From contig CM070562.1 of the NCBI GenBank assembly GCA_036346405.1, forward strand, positions 111,574,412 to 111,638,411: a DNA stretch of 64,000 nucleotides, written 5' to 3'. Position numbers and translations under genes: made by a program. This DNA is from Phyllostachys edulis. Taxonomy: Eukaryota > Streptophyta > Magnoliopsida > Poales > Poaceae. Of the stretch, positions 1 to 10,452 are shown one piece after another. Numbering within the stretch: the first letter of the stretch is position 1; each line of letters begins with the position of its first letter. The notes beneath the pieces are model-generated. The model had not been told where the DNA came from and ran no database searches. It worked only from the letters and a program-made list of their open reading frames with translations.

Positions 1-1454
1 TGTAAAAAAGATGTGAATTTTCGGGTCGTTTGAATTTCGGCAAAATTCATTGTGGGATAATCATCTACGGTTGCCTCGTGAGCACATATATCATGGTGCT
101 TGGGAGGCTTTTTGGGCTGTACATTTAGTATTGAAAATGCTGTAAATTTTGGAGTAGCTGGTACCATAAAAAAAAGGTAGTGTATATTTTTGTGCAGCAT
201 TCGATGTGTAATTCGAATATATTTAAGTCGAATAATTTTACCAGTAGCAAAGTTGAATGAAAAGCAAGCCATCATTGTCGATGGAGTAGCTATTTTGCTC
301 GCTTCTGAATGGCATCATCGGTGGTGAGTGCAGTGCAGGGAATCAAGCTAGCCAACCACCTTGCGGCGGAGAGCGCCGGTGGCCGCCGCACCGGTCGACT
401 ACGCGGGTCGGCAACAACTCCGCTCACTCGTTCGCGTACTGCAATGGGGCCGGCCCTCACGAACGCCACATCTCCACTCGAAAGCTTCGCTCCACGTCGC
501 CGGCGAGCACGACGCCCGGGGCCGAGGACGGCGACGTCGTGGGTGCAGGCGGCCCTCGCGTCGAAATGAGAGGGCCGCCTGAGTTGAGGTGGAGGTGGAC
601 TGGTGGGCGTGGCTATGTCTCAATCTGGACCGTTCAAACAACCCGATCTGACGGTGCTTCTCATCCGCGATCCAATTTTTTTGACGTTCGGAATAATATC
701 AGGGTGTTATGTGCAAAAAGCACCTCCTGTTTTAGTGTCCTTAATTTAAGTCGTCGATCCTGGCCGCGGAATTGCTTGATCCAACGGTGTGCGGAATTCG
801 AGAAGTGGATCGCGGATCTTATTTGCGATCCAAATCCAATATTCTTAGGTTCAATGCAAACGATGATACGGAATACATGAGGGGCTTTCTCGAAAAATGC
901 TACCTTCCTCGGACGGAATCCAATCCATACACATACATACACACACGCCTAACCAGGATCCCCTTCCCGTACACCCGACTCCGACTCCGTCGCCGCCGAA
1001 CCGCCCTCTCCTCGCCGTCCAGCGCCGGAGAATAAGCATCCAGGGCAGGCCTCCTTCCACCTCGAAGGCCAAGGAACTCTTCTCTCCTCCCCGCTACTGG
1101 GCTGCCGTGGAGATCCACCCAGGCTGGCTGATTTCTCCTGTTGGTACGGAAGCCCTAACCTAGCTTGCTTGGATTGTTCTACGAGTGTGTTTTCTTCTTT
1201 GCTGTGAGCAATCAGATCCAAATCCTCCTTGTTTCATTCCGAGATACTCCGGTCCATCTCGTTAGTTGCGGATTTGATTTGATTGTTCTTCTCATAGCAG
1301 CTTGCTTAGCTTGTTCCCCAATAAAACTGGGGGCACTTCAAGTCCGCTCCTGGTGCCTGTCTGATTTCTGATATCATCTGAGGAGTGATGTGCTGCTTGT
1401 GTGCTACTAGGCCCTTGCTCGCTGTTATCAGAGGCTTTCGGGGATTTCGCAAGG
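1..1454. other. Upstream region of the UCH gene, no supported coding gene
   Basis: No convincing gene lies here. About 300-600 is GC-rich and open in several frames on both strands, which is a composition effect, and none of the peptides is recognisable. About 610-900 carries two similar segments in opposite orientation around the words cgcggat and gatccaa. About 950-1450 looks like the promoter, leader and possibly a 5'-UTR intron of the hydrolase gene that starts at 1455. No TATA box could be assigned with confidence. Confidence 0.4.
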
Positions 1455-4101
1455 ATGTCGTGGTGCACCATTGAGTCTGATCCTGGTGAGTTTTGCTTTT
1501 TATATTTCTTATTTTTCTGTATTAATTGTGTGTAATTCATTCATGGGAGCCCATTATACGTTGTGCTAGTAGTTCTCGACTAGCCGAGAGATATTGTGCT
1601 TACTTTTTAGGATGGCTTGTTGAGGTTTTCTATCAATCGAGCCCGCCCTGCAAGTCATGCATCTTTCTCTCTGTTTTGCTTGCTCATGATGAGAATAGTG
1701 TGCTAGTTAGTGTGTGGGCTTGGCAGCTTGTTTCTGTTTGTTCGCCAAGAGTAAATTCCGCATTGATGCCTAACTTCTCCGCCTTTTTATAATTGTAACT
1801 TCATCCCTTGTCCTTGATTCCTTCACCTCTCATGGTACGTAGCTAGTCATGAATAAAGGCCCAAGTGCTGGGTCAGTTGCGCTGCCCTCAATTCCTACTT
1901 TTCACGGGGAATAATCGAGTGTAAATAAAACATCCATCGTGCTAGCCTGAGCAAACCACTGATTATAGCAGTGATTACGCTGTCATCCTTTATCGATCAA
2001 TCATAGGCAGCTCTGTACTTTGTCATTCTACTTTCTTCCTTCTTTCCTCAAACAAACAGTTGAATACATTCTATTTGTACTTCTTCATGCATTTTTATCA
2101 TCACTATTTCAAAATATTGTGTATGTTTCACTTGAGCCTATGCCTTGCAGGTGTTTTCACCGAGTTGATTCAGGAAATGCAAGTAAAAGGCGTACAGGTT
2201 AGCTTCCAGGGCTCATTGATTTCCTTGCCTAAACATAACTTAGAAATGAAATCTCTATCAAGTGCTGTTGATTTGTACTCATGCTTTAAACTATTATGTC
2301 TACAATGTTGTAAAATGCTTGGTTGGATCTGTTAGTTGACACATGCATTTTACTTGAAACTAGTCTTCCGAAGATTTGTTTCCCTTGTGTTGCGAAGCTG
2401 ACAATAACCTGATTGAACTCGCAACAAGGAACTACCATGCTATATGTCTGTATGATAAGCAGAGTAAACATTAGACATAGTCACATAGGTCAGGTAGCTT
2501 ATGGTGAACTCATATCGCTACATAAATTGTTAAGATATGCGCTTGAATTTAAAGAACAATTCCTTTGTGAGGATACACACTTGAATTTAAAGAACAACAC
2601 CTTTCTGGGAGAAGAAAACTTTCTGAAGGAAATATGGTGATCAATTAAAAAGGTTTGGATATAATGAAAAGACATGACAGCTCTGGCAGTCAGTAGGTTA
2701 TATCTATGGCTGTATGCCACTGTTAACTCACTTTGTTCTACACTTGCTAATCTACTTGCATACTTTCACTTTGGGACCTCACATCATGTTTATGAGATGG
2801 CGGAAGCAAGCAGCATAATGTTGATATGAGGTCATGGTTTCTTTTTAAGTTTGATAATGGTCGTCCTTTTATTACCGTAATATATATAGCGTTAGGCGCT
2901 TCTAGAAATTTGTAACGAACGGCCTTGTATTCCATGTTTTCATTTATCAAGAAAAAAAATTCAGACACGTAATTTATCTTTAGGATGTACTCTTAGCTGC
3001 CTCTTACATTGTTACGCTATCTTTAAACAGGTGGAGGAGCTTTACTCTCTCGATGTGGACTCTCTTAGTGAACTACGGTGAAAATCTTCATTGTTTAGTG
3101 TCTTTAATCTTTGCTCTTTGGATGGCCTCAACTCATTCTTCCTCTCTCCTTCTCATAGGCCAGTATATGGGTTAATTTTTCTCTTCAAGTGGAGGCCTGG
3201 GGAAAAGGATGAACAGCCTGTTGTCAAAGATCCAAACCCAAACCTTTTCTTTGCTCGCCAGGTTAGTTCCATTTTGGTCCTTTAGCTGCCTCTGTTTGGT
3301 ACTTTGCGTTTAACAGTTGATCTAATTTATCATTTTCAGGTCATCACTAATGCATGTGCTACTCAAGCTATTCTCTCAATTCTCATGAATCGCCCAGAAA
3401 TTGACATAGGTCCAGAATTGTCAAATTTGAAGGAATTCACAGGAGCTTTCGCACCTGATATGAAGGGCTTAGCTATTAACAACAGTGACTCCATTCGGGC
3501 AGCCCACAACAGTTTTGCAAGGCCAGAGCCATTTGTTTCTGATGAGCAGAGAGCTGCAGGCAAGGATGATGATGTCTACCATTTCATAAGCTATTTACCT
3601 TTTGAAGGTGTCCTCTATGAGCTGGATGGGTTGAAGGAAGGTCCCATCAGCCTTGGGCAGTGTTCCGGTGGGCCCGATGACCTTGATTGGCTACGGATGG
3701 TGCAGCCAGTTATACAAGAAAGAATTGATCGCTATTCACAGAGCGAGATTAGGTTCAATCTTATGGCCATCATAAAAAATAGGAAAGAGGTATATACTGC
3801 TGAGCTGAAGGAACTGGAGAAGAGAAGGGAGCAAATTTTGCAAGAGATGAATGAGACCTCCGCCACAGAATCCTTAAACAGTGCACTCGCAGAGGTGGCA
3901 TCAGCGATTGAGACCGTCAGCGAGAAGATTATCATGGAAGAAGAGAAGTTCAAGAAGTGGAAGGCGGAGAACATCCGGAGGAAGCACAACTACATCCCTT
4001 TCCTGTTCAACTTCCTGAAAATGCTGGCAGAGAAGAAGCAGCTAAAGCCATTGGTCGAGAAGGCCAAGCAGCAAAAAGCTTCCAGCCCTAGCACAAGATG
4101 A
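1455..4101 (+). CDS. UCH2: Ubiquitin carboxyl-terminal hydrolase, UCH37/UCHL5 type (UCH2-like)
   Basis: Cysteine deubiquitinase of peptidase family C12; the family acts with the 26S proteasome and trims ubiquitin chains. Five exons join in frame with GT-AG borders: 1455-1485, 2151-2197, 3031-3077, 3159-3261 and 3340-4101, giving 329 residues, the usual size for UCHL5. The start MSWCTIESDPG matches the family N-terminus. The catalytic set is present: oxyanion Gln76 (FFARQ), nucleophile Cys82 (NACATQA), His157 (VYHFISY) and Asp172 (YELDGL). The C-terminal third is a charged helical region ending in the ULD-like stretch FLKMLAEKKQLKPLVEKA, which in this family binds the proteasome receptor. Exons 2 and 3 are only 47 nt each. 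No frameshift or lost residue is seen, so the gene appears functional. A 5'-UTR intron is possible. The class is certain; the choice between UCH1 and UCH2 paralogue is less sure. Confidence 0.93.
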
Positions 4102-4651
4102 TGGCTAAGTGCCATAGTTGGCTGTATCAAGTTTGTGGGGGTTAACTGCATCTTCCTCTTTGAGAATGCGCTATGTTATCAGATACAGTACCTAGTTGGC
4201 AGCTTAGAGATATTACTAAGGTTATGAACCATTTTTTGCCCAAATTTTTTCCATTGTGCTGTATTATCAGTTATGATATTTTCCTGGCCCCCCCGTGGGA
4301 CGGGTAGAACTGTAGAAGCAGTCAATTTATTCTTGAGGATGGTAGCATTGTTTATTTTGAGTCGGGCCAAGTGTTTTGGATGCTATTTTGAGTCTGGCCA
4401 AATGTTTGGATGCTATTGTGAAACGGCCACTTGCTAATCTTACTTAAATTAGATACCATGAGAAGTGTGGCATATATTGGCTAGGCGCTGGGAGCTGGTA
4501 AAGTTGACCTTGCTGGGCGCAGAGTTATCTCGGGTGCTACTAGTACTTTTACATCCTGAATCAATTGTCGTATTGGAGTAAGCTAATGTAGCTTGTTGAG
4601 ATTGCCTGGTACAGTTGAGAATTGTTGCCAGGGCTAGCGGATCCATACCCA
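4102..4651. other. 3'-UTR and spacer downstream of the UCH gene
   Basis: The first 200-300 bases after the stop codon are presumably 3'-UTR. No other gene is visible before the Mutator-like element, whose target duplication starts at 4652. A short direct repeat (words ttttgagtc and ggccaa, about 4345-4400) is the only structure seen. Confidence 0.5.
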
Positions 4652-7600
4652 AGGATACGGAGATTTTTTTTTAAAATAATATTATTTTAAAACATAATTA
4701 CAAAAATATATCGTCTCTCCAAAAAATTACAGAAATATGTTCCTGTCGCCAGTTGAAATGGCGATAGGAACATATCGCCATTTCAATGGCGGCATGAAAC
4801 CCTCTCCTCCTATCGCCGGTCCACCATCTATCGCCATTGAAATGGCGATAGGTCCTGTCGCCATTTCAATGGCGATGAAAGCCCATCCCTATAAAAAACC
4901 CAAAATTCAAGCAGAGGACTCATTCTTATTCGGAAAAGAGAAGGAGAGAAGAGTAGAGGTGAGGAGAGAAGCTAGCGTTACTGTTCGTCAATTGCCAACC
5001 TCTCGGGTAATTTTTTAACCGAATGGATTACATAATTTTAGATGTACTGATTCGTAATGCAAGATAGTTTTACATAATACTTTTCGATTGGGTAGTATAG
5101 TTTTAGATATGCGGTTAATCGTGGAAATGTTCTTTATGGTGCGGTCGTCAAATATGTCCGACTCGACATCGTCAATTTCAAAATTTACTATAGTCAAGGG
5201 ACTATTCTAGGGGTCTCGAGGGATTGATTTGCGTTATTTTCAATCGACAACCGCACCCTAGCAAGACCGAGCGGCGTACATGGGGCGTTTGTGATGCGTG
5301 GTTGTTCCATACATTCCAAGTGGACCGTGATGTGTACGATCGACTTTGAGTTGCCTTTCCCACTGAGAGCACAACCATATATGGGAGTTAGTGCGACGGG
5401 ATCAAAATCATGGCGATCATATATGCGCATCGCGAGGAAGGCGAGGTGGAAATTGGTCCTTTTCGTCCAAGCATATGCCAAACCCACTCCTCCACCCATG
5501 GTGAATAAGAAGGAGGTGTCGAGGCCGAAGAGGAAGTCGGGGATGCAGACCTGGCCTTGGCGCACACAATTCTTTGAAGCTCCTGAGTTCTTGATCTTTG
5601 TCGATGAAGACCCTACTGAGTAGCTCCTCTGACCATGCAAGCTCTTGGTCTTGCCGACGAGGGTGAGAGGTTGAAGCCGTAGTGCAAAGGATGGATCTCG
5701 AAGACCGAGACTACATGGCATTGTCTCAAGATGAAGGTTCCGACGACGAGGATGAAGTTGACGATCGGCGGTTCCATCCGATTGGAACACATACCGCTTG
5801 ACAATCTAAATGCGTCAACGAAGGCTCCGTGTGCCGCGGAGTACGACTGACGAGTGAGGTCGACTAGGAGCTATGTACAAATGCAAAGAGGCCGCAGACG
5901 CAATCAAATTGGCCTTGTCGGTGCAAGGCACATTCGAGTCGTTAAGTCGACCCCAAGATTCTCTGACGTGAAGTGCAATAGAGGATGCCCTTGGCGAGTG
6001 CGATTTCACCAAAGGGGACACCTATTGGAAGTGCTCTATAGTGGTCCTCACATGCGTCGTTTCGAGTCAAGATAGTCCCACCGAACTCGTCATCGAGCTT
6101 CATCGCCAACCTTATGTACAGTGAGATCGTGGATAATCTAGATTTTGAGCAACGATGCATCATTCGGGCGATTGAGGCAAGGTTCCAATACACAATCAGC
6201 TATGCGAAGGCTTGGAGGGCAAAACAGAAGGCATTGGAATTAAGGTGGGGCATGTTCAAGGATTCCTACCACAACCTCCCTGCGCAACTTCGAGTCATAC
6301 AAGACAGAAATCCTGGCACCCATATCGATATTGAAGACGCCACGCACCTGAAGTGGACCAATAAGAGGGTATTGAAACGAGTATTCTTCGCGTTTGGTCC
6401 ATGTATCAACGCATTCCGGCACTGCCGTCCAATCTTGTGCGTAGATGGCACATTTTTGACTGGTTGTGGTTCCTGAAGAACGTGAGGATTTCTGTTGTGC
6501 AAGACCGTCCCAACGTGTGCCTCATACATGATCGGCATGCGAGCTGCTGCGTGCAATAACCCAAATTGCAATAAGGAGAGAACGTACCACTTCCATGGCC
6601 GGATCTGCAGAGCGGTGGTGCATGAGGCACTTGGGTGCAAACTTCTACAAGCGCTTCATAACAAAGACTTGATGAACATGTTCAAGCGGTACAGTGTAAC
6701 CGTAACCAAAGAAGTTCAAACACTCGGAAGATTCTAGATGAGCGGACCAAGACACACGTAAGGGAGGCGGAGAAGGGTCGCCTGCGGCCGACCGTGCCCC
6801 AAGCATTGCCAGAGATACCCACAGATGCTCCGGATTGACGAGGAGGACGGGCGCAGTCACATGCTTCTCGGACCGGATTGAGCACGAGCCTAAGGAGAAG
6901 TGGTCGTTGCTCCATGACAGGTGGCGCTTCGATATGGTGTCATGACAACTAATCTAGCCGAGGTGTACAATCGGGTCATCTGCGCGTGCAAGGTGCCTCC
7001 CTTTGGTGGGTATTGTGGAGGCAATACTCGCGATCTGACGAAGTACTTTGTTGATGAAGTAACAACGCATCGCCGCCATGGCAAATGATGACATCTTGAC
7101 TCGCCATGATCACCAAGTACATGGAGGAGAAGAGCAAGAAGGGTGAGACGACCGGGCATTCAAGATGGGCACAAGGGAGCTTCGCTTCGAGGTGATGTGC
7201 AGGGATAAAGGACGCCGCGGGACGAACCGTGAGAGGGTTACCCATGAGTGCACGTTACGCCGCGCTAGTTGCACATGCACTTGCAACAAGCCCTTCTTCT
7301 GCATAGGCCCTGCTCCCATGTCATTGCCGCATGTTCGACGGTGGCGCAGCATCCCGGTCAATACCTCTCTGTCTATTTCACCAAGGAGGCGGTGATGCAA
7401 ACCTGGACCGCGGAGATATATGGTTACGCTGTGGTTGGCCATTTCACTGGCCATCCGATCTGGGAGCAACTAATCTGGGCTGCGAACATTGATAGGCTCA
7501 AGGGAAAAGTTGGACAGCGACAGGTACGGCGCATCAGGAACGACATGGACGAAGCAGAAACCGGACGTCGTACGAAGAAGTGCTCTATTTGCAGGGAGTC

Positions 7601-8440
7601 TGGGCACACCTTCAAGAAATGTTCCACGAGAAATCCTCAAGATGAAGGAGACATCGCCACTCGGACGTCGCAGGCGGGACCTCATCCGTCACCCAACTCG
7701 AGACGACCCACGAGAGGGGCGTTGAGGTCTGCGACCAATGTTATTACCAATGTTCAATTATGTTATTGCAGACGGTAGTAACATGTTATTGCCAATGTTC
7801 GAATTATCATTTTAATTAAGTGTTATCATGTTTTGTTTGAATGTTATGTAATATCGGTGCTATTAAGTGTTATGATGTTTTGCTATGAATGATGTTTTCT
7901 TTGAATGTTATGTAATTATCGTAGTTTTCATAGTAATGGCAAGTTCACATTTGTTTCCTTACATAATATGCAGTTCATGTACATGAGCAAGCGTATTGAT
8001 TCACTGGCGCATCGCAATATCACTTACCTTTCTACTTACGAATCGTTCATATCTCAATCTTTCTCGTAAAATTCTTCAGAAATTCATCGCACTAGACAAC
8101 ATACAACGATCAAAAAATGTTATTGCGAGTCTAACAGATTTTGCACCGTTAAAAATGTATAAAAATCAAAGGGCGTCAAACCTAGTTAGAGAAGAGGAAA
8201 TTTGGCTTGCTTCCTGTCGCCATTTGAAATGGCGACAGGAACCTGTCGCCAGTTGAACTGGCGATAGGTGGCTGGACCGGCGACAGGAGGGGGAGAGGGT
8301 TCCTGTCGCCAGTTGAAATGGTGATATGTTCTGCCGCCATTTCAACCGGCGATGAACATATTTCGTAATTTTTGGAGACGATATATTTTTGTAATTATGT
8401 TTTAAAATAATATTATTTTAAAAAAAATTCAGGATACGGA
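4652..8440. mobile_element. Mutator-like element (MULE) with TIRs and 10-bp target duplication
   Basis: The element runs 4662-8430 (3,769 bp) and is flanked by the 10-bp direct repeat aggatacgga at 4652-4661 and 8431-8440. The outer ~55 bp of the two ends are virtually perfect inverted repeats (A/T-rich, ending in atatatcgtctc). Weaker inverted similarity continues inward to about 4885 and 8205, so the TIRs are ~200 bp, as expected for MULEs. The subterminal parts are packed with short near-palindromes of the type tcgccatttcaatggcga. A putative TATA box (tataaaaa, about 4890) lies just inside the left TIR. The interior encodes a broken mudrA-like transposase on the plus strand. Confidence 0.92.
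5291..7778 (+). pseudogene. Decayed mudrA-like MULE transposase
   Basis: Successive fragments in different frames follow the order of a MULE transposase. They include a basic N-terminal DNA-binding-like part with CPWRVR (about 5900-6075), then the start of the MULE transposase domain with CRPILCVDGTFLTG (frame 6114-6476; the D belongs to the catalytic DDE triad). A SWIM zinc finger is split over two frames (CTCNKP, then PCSHVIAAC, about 7270-7350). Next come YFTKEAVMQTW and a CCHC knuckle, CSICRESGHTFKKC (about 7580-7625). Stops after TGCGS and several frame changes mean no active enzyme can be made from this copy. The TIRs still look intact, so it could be moved in trans. The exact 5' end is not known. 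Confidence 0.8.
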
Positions 8441-9220
8441 TAAGATTTTCTGGTGTCTTCTCCAATACCTTTGATTGATTTCGTGAATACCTTTGCGCAA
8501 AGAGCAACAATTGGTAAAGGTTGTATGGCTGCTCAGGAAATGAAACCTGCAACCTCTGCGAATCCATGTTAATTTGCTGTTGCTACGGTGCTAGTAAGAA
8601 GTTATCTGTAAGCTATCTTTTTGAATATTGATTATCCAAATCTTATTCATTCAACAGCTCACAGACTCGATGACTTTAATACGATAGCCGAAAAAGAGAG
8701 AGAGAATTTCATCTACAGCACAAGTTTCCGTCTGGCATCGAATAATACCACAAACAAAGCATGGTCCCAACTATAGCACCAGGGTGGCGCAATTCTTGAT
8801 CTATGGCACGTCTGTTAACTCCTCGCCAACCAAGATGCAGAGAACACTGTGTAAATAGTATTGCCCGCCATGCAAACAGTGTTATGCCGTGGTACTTAGC
8901 AAACACTACTCTGAAAAGTGCTGTGCCAGAACACTGTAGAAAAAAACATGGTAGGAACGGTAGCAAAGATACCATAGCGATTGCTTTGTCTTTCACTGTA
9001 GCGATTGCTTTGCCATTCGTTTTTCAATCGGCCGGTGAGATCGCTTCTAATTCATGGCATATCTGATCCTTCTCCGACCGAGATGCCATTGCCCGTTCGC
9101 GCACTCCCATTTAAGCGTCCCGTGGGGCCTTCTCTCCCATTTCATCAGCCTCGCCTCCTCTCTCTGATTCCCCTTCTCCACGAGGAACCCTAGCCCACGC
9201 CGCCGGTGAGTGAGGGGAAG
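8441..9220. other. Spacer between MULE and orphan exon
   Basis: No gene is seen. At about 8595-8640 a ~45-bp stretch (aagttatctgtaagctatc) recurs in the same orientation at about 10130-10175. From about 9090 the sequence becomes CT-rich and resembles a plant 5' leader (ccctagccc just before a start codon). Confidence 0.5.
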
Positions 9221-9362
9221 ATGTCGGCCTCGCAGCACACCTCCGTGCGGTCCACATCCGAGCGGTCCTCCTCCGGCACGAAGCCATCCGGGCCTCAGGC
9301 GCAATCACCCTCCGCGGCACGAGATCCACTTCTCCCATTGATCGAAGAAGCAGACAGAGATC
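9221..9362 (+). pseudogene. Orphan first-exon-like ORF, unknown protein
   Basis: The ATG at 9221 follows a CT-rich, leader-like sequence. The reading frame gives a Ser/Thr-rich N-terminus (MSASQHTSVRSTSERSSSG) followed by DPLLPLIEEADRDR, then a plausible donor gtaaag at 9363. I do not recognise the protein. I cannot find a second exon that continues it before the MITE at 9832 and the KH gene at 10453, so it may be a truncated gene, a captured exon, or a gene with an exon I could not see. Read without splicing, the frame simply ends at 9493. Confidence 0.3.
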
Positions 9363-9831
9363 GTAAAGTTGGCCGCGTTTTGCTTTCCCCTGTTCTTTGC
9401 ATTACTCCTAGGCATGCTTGTTGTGCAGGTGGCCTTCTCAATGAATGGGCTATCAGTGGTCATGTTGCTGCAATGCTCGATGTGAATGAATGAATGCTTG
9501 CCAATGTGTTTCTGTGAATGATCGGTTTGTGTTGTGAGATGTCCAGATTCATGAGTACATACTTCCATGCCCACATAGATGATTTAGGGTTTAGAAGAAC
9601 CCGAAATGCACAGCAAATCCAGGGGAAAGGACACCAAGATGCAATCCAAAGCTGCATCCACATACCAGGATCCCGTAGGTCGCGAGTTTGCAGCCGCCGC
9701 CGCAGTCGCAACGAGAGCGCCGATGGAGAGAGTAAAACATGGTTGGGTCCGTCGGACCATGTAGACAAGGCCCGGAGGGTATTTTCGTCCAATCCAGCCT
9801 TAGGTTCCGAAATAAAACAAATAATCGACGG

Positions 9832-10125
9832 TGCATGTATAATGGATTTATATCACAGGATTTTTGCTGACGTGGATAAAAGATAATAAAGAGAGAAAAA
9901 GATGTTGTCTACAATTCGGTAGCCGATTATAACATAAAAAATGAAAAAACATTAAAAGATTGTGTGTTCTATAAAGATAGCTAAAAAGACAGCAGCCGTC
10001 TGTACTATCGTATGAGCTGTATTTAGTGTTGTCTATAGGTGATATGAAAGAGCTGTATTTAGTGTTGTCTATAGATGATATAGAAAATTACTATAGATAG
10101 TAGCTGTCTATACTATTGTACATGT
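9832..10125. mobile_element. MITE, copy 1 of a family also at 40465
   Basis: A ~290-bp A/T-rich unit bounded by gcatgtataatgg on the left and its near inverse ctattgtacatg on the right. The inner sequence matches, in reverse orientation, the unit at 40465-40790 (shared words: gtcggctac-like, ttgtagacaac, cacaatcttttaa). The words gctgtatttagtgttgtctatag occur twice in tandem near 10015-10075. There is no coding potential. The superfamily is not assigned because the target duplication is too short to call. Confidence 0.7.
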
Positions 10126-10452
10126 CCCAAGAAGTTACCTGTAAGCTATCCCTTTTAATCTTGATTATCTATCCGTAGTAGAATGGTGGTGCTACTTATC
10201 TTCTTCTTCCGTTAATAGGATGGCGTCGTGTAAGTCTTTTTGCGTGTTCTCGAAAATAGAAGAAGAAAAAAACTCATTCATTCGGATTTGAGTTTCGACA
10301 GCCCAAAAAGAAAGGCTGGCGGATGGATAAAAGCCCAAGCCCTCGCACCCAAACCCTTCCGCACTTCGATGGCGTAGGCCCAGAGCGATCTAGTTTGCCT
10401 TTTGTCCCCGACTCCCCTCCGCCTCCGCCTCCGCCTCCACCGTCGCAGGCAG
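10126..10452. promoter_or_regulatory. Probable promoter and 5' leader of the BTR1-like gene
   Basis: Between the MITE and the start codon at 10453. The last ~100 bases are C-rich and contain a (ctccgc)n microsatellite at about 10417-10440, typical of grass leaders. If transcription starts here the MITE lies within ~300 bp of the gene. Confidence 0.4.

Noticed and set aside
309..569. GC-rich ORF of 86 codons
   Set aside because: Overlapping ORFs exist in other frames on both strands, with Arg/Pro/Ala-rich translations typical of GC-rich non-coding DNA; no domain is recognised.
5291..5623. Independent gene of 110 codons
   Set aside because: It lies within the MULE between TIRs and fits the degraded 5' part of the transposase transcript.
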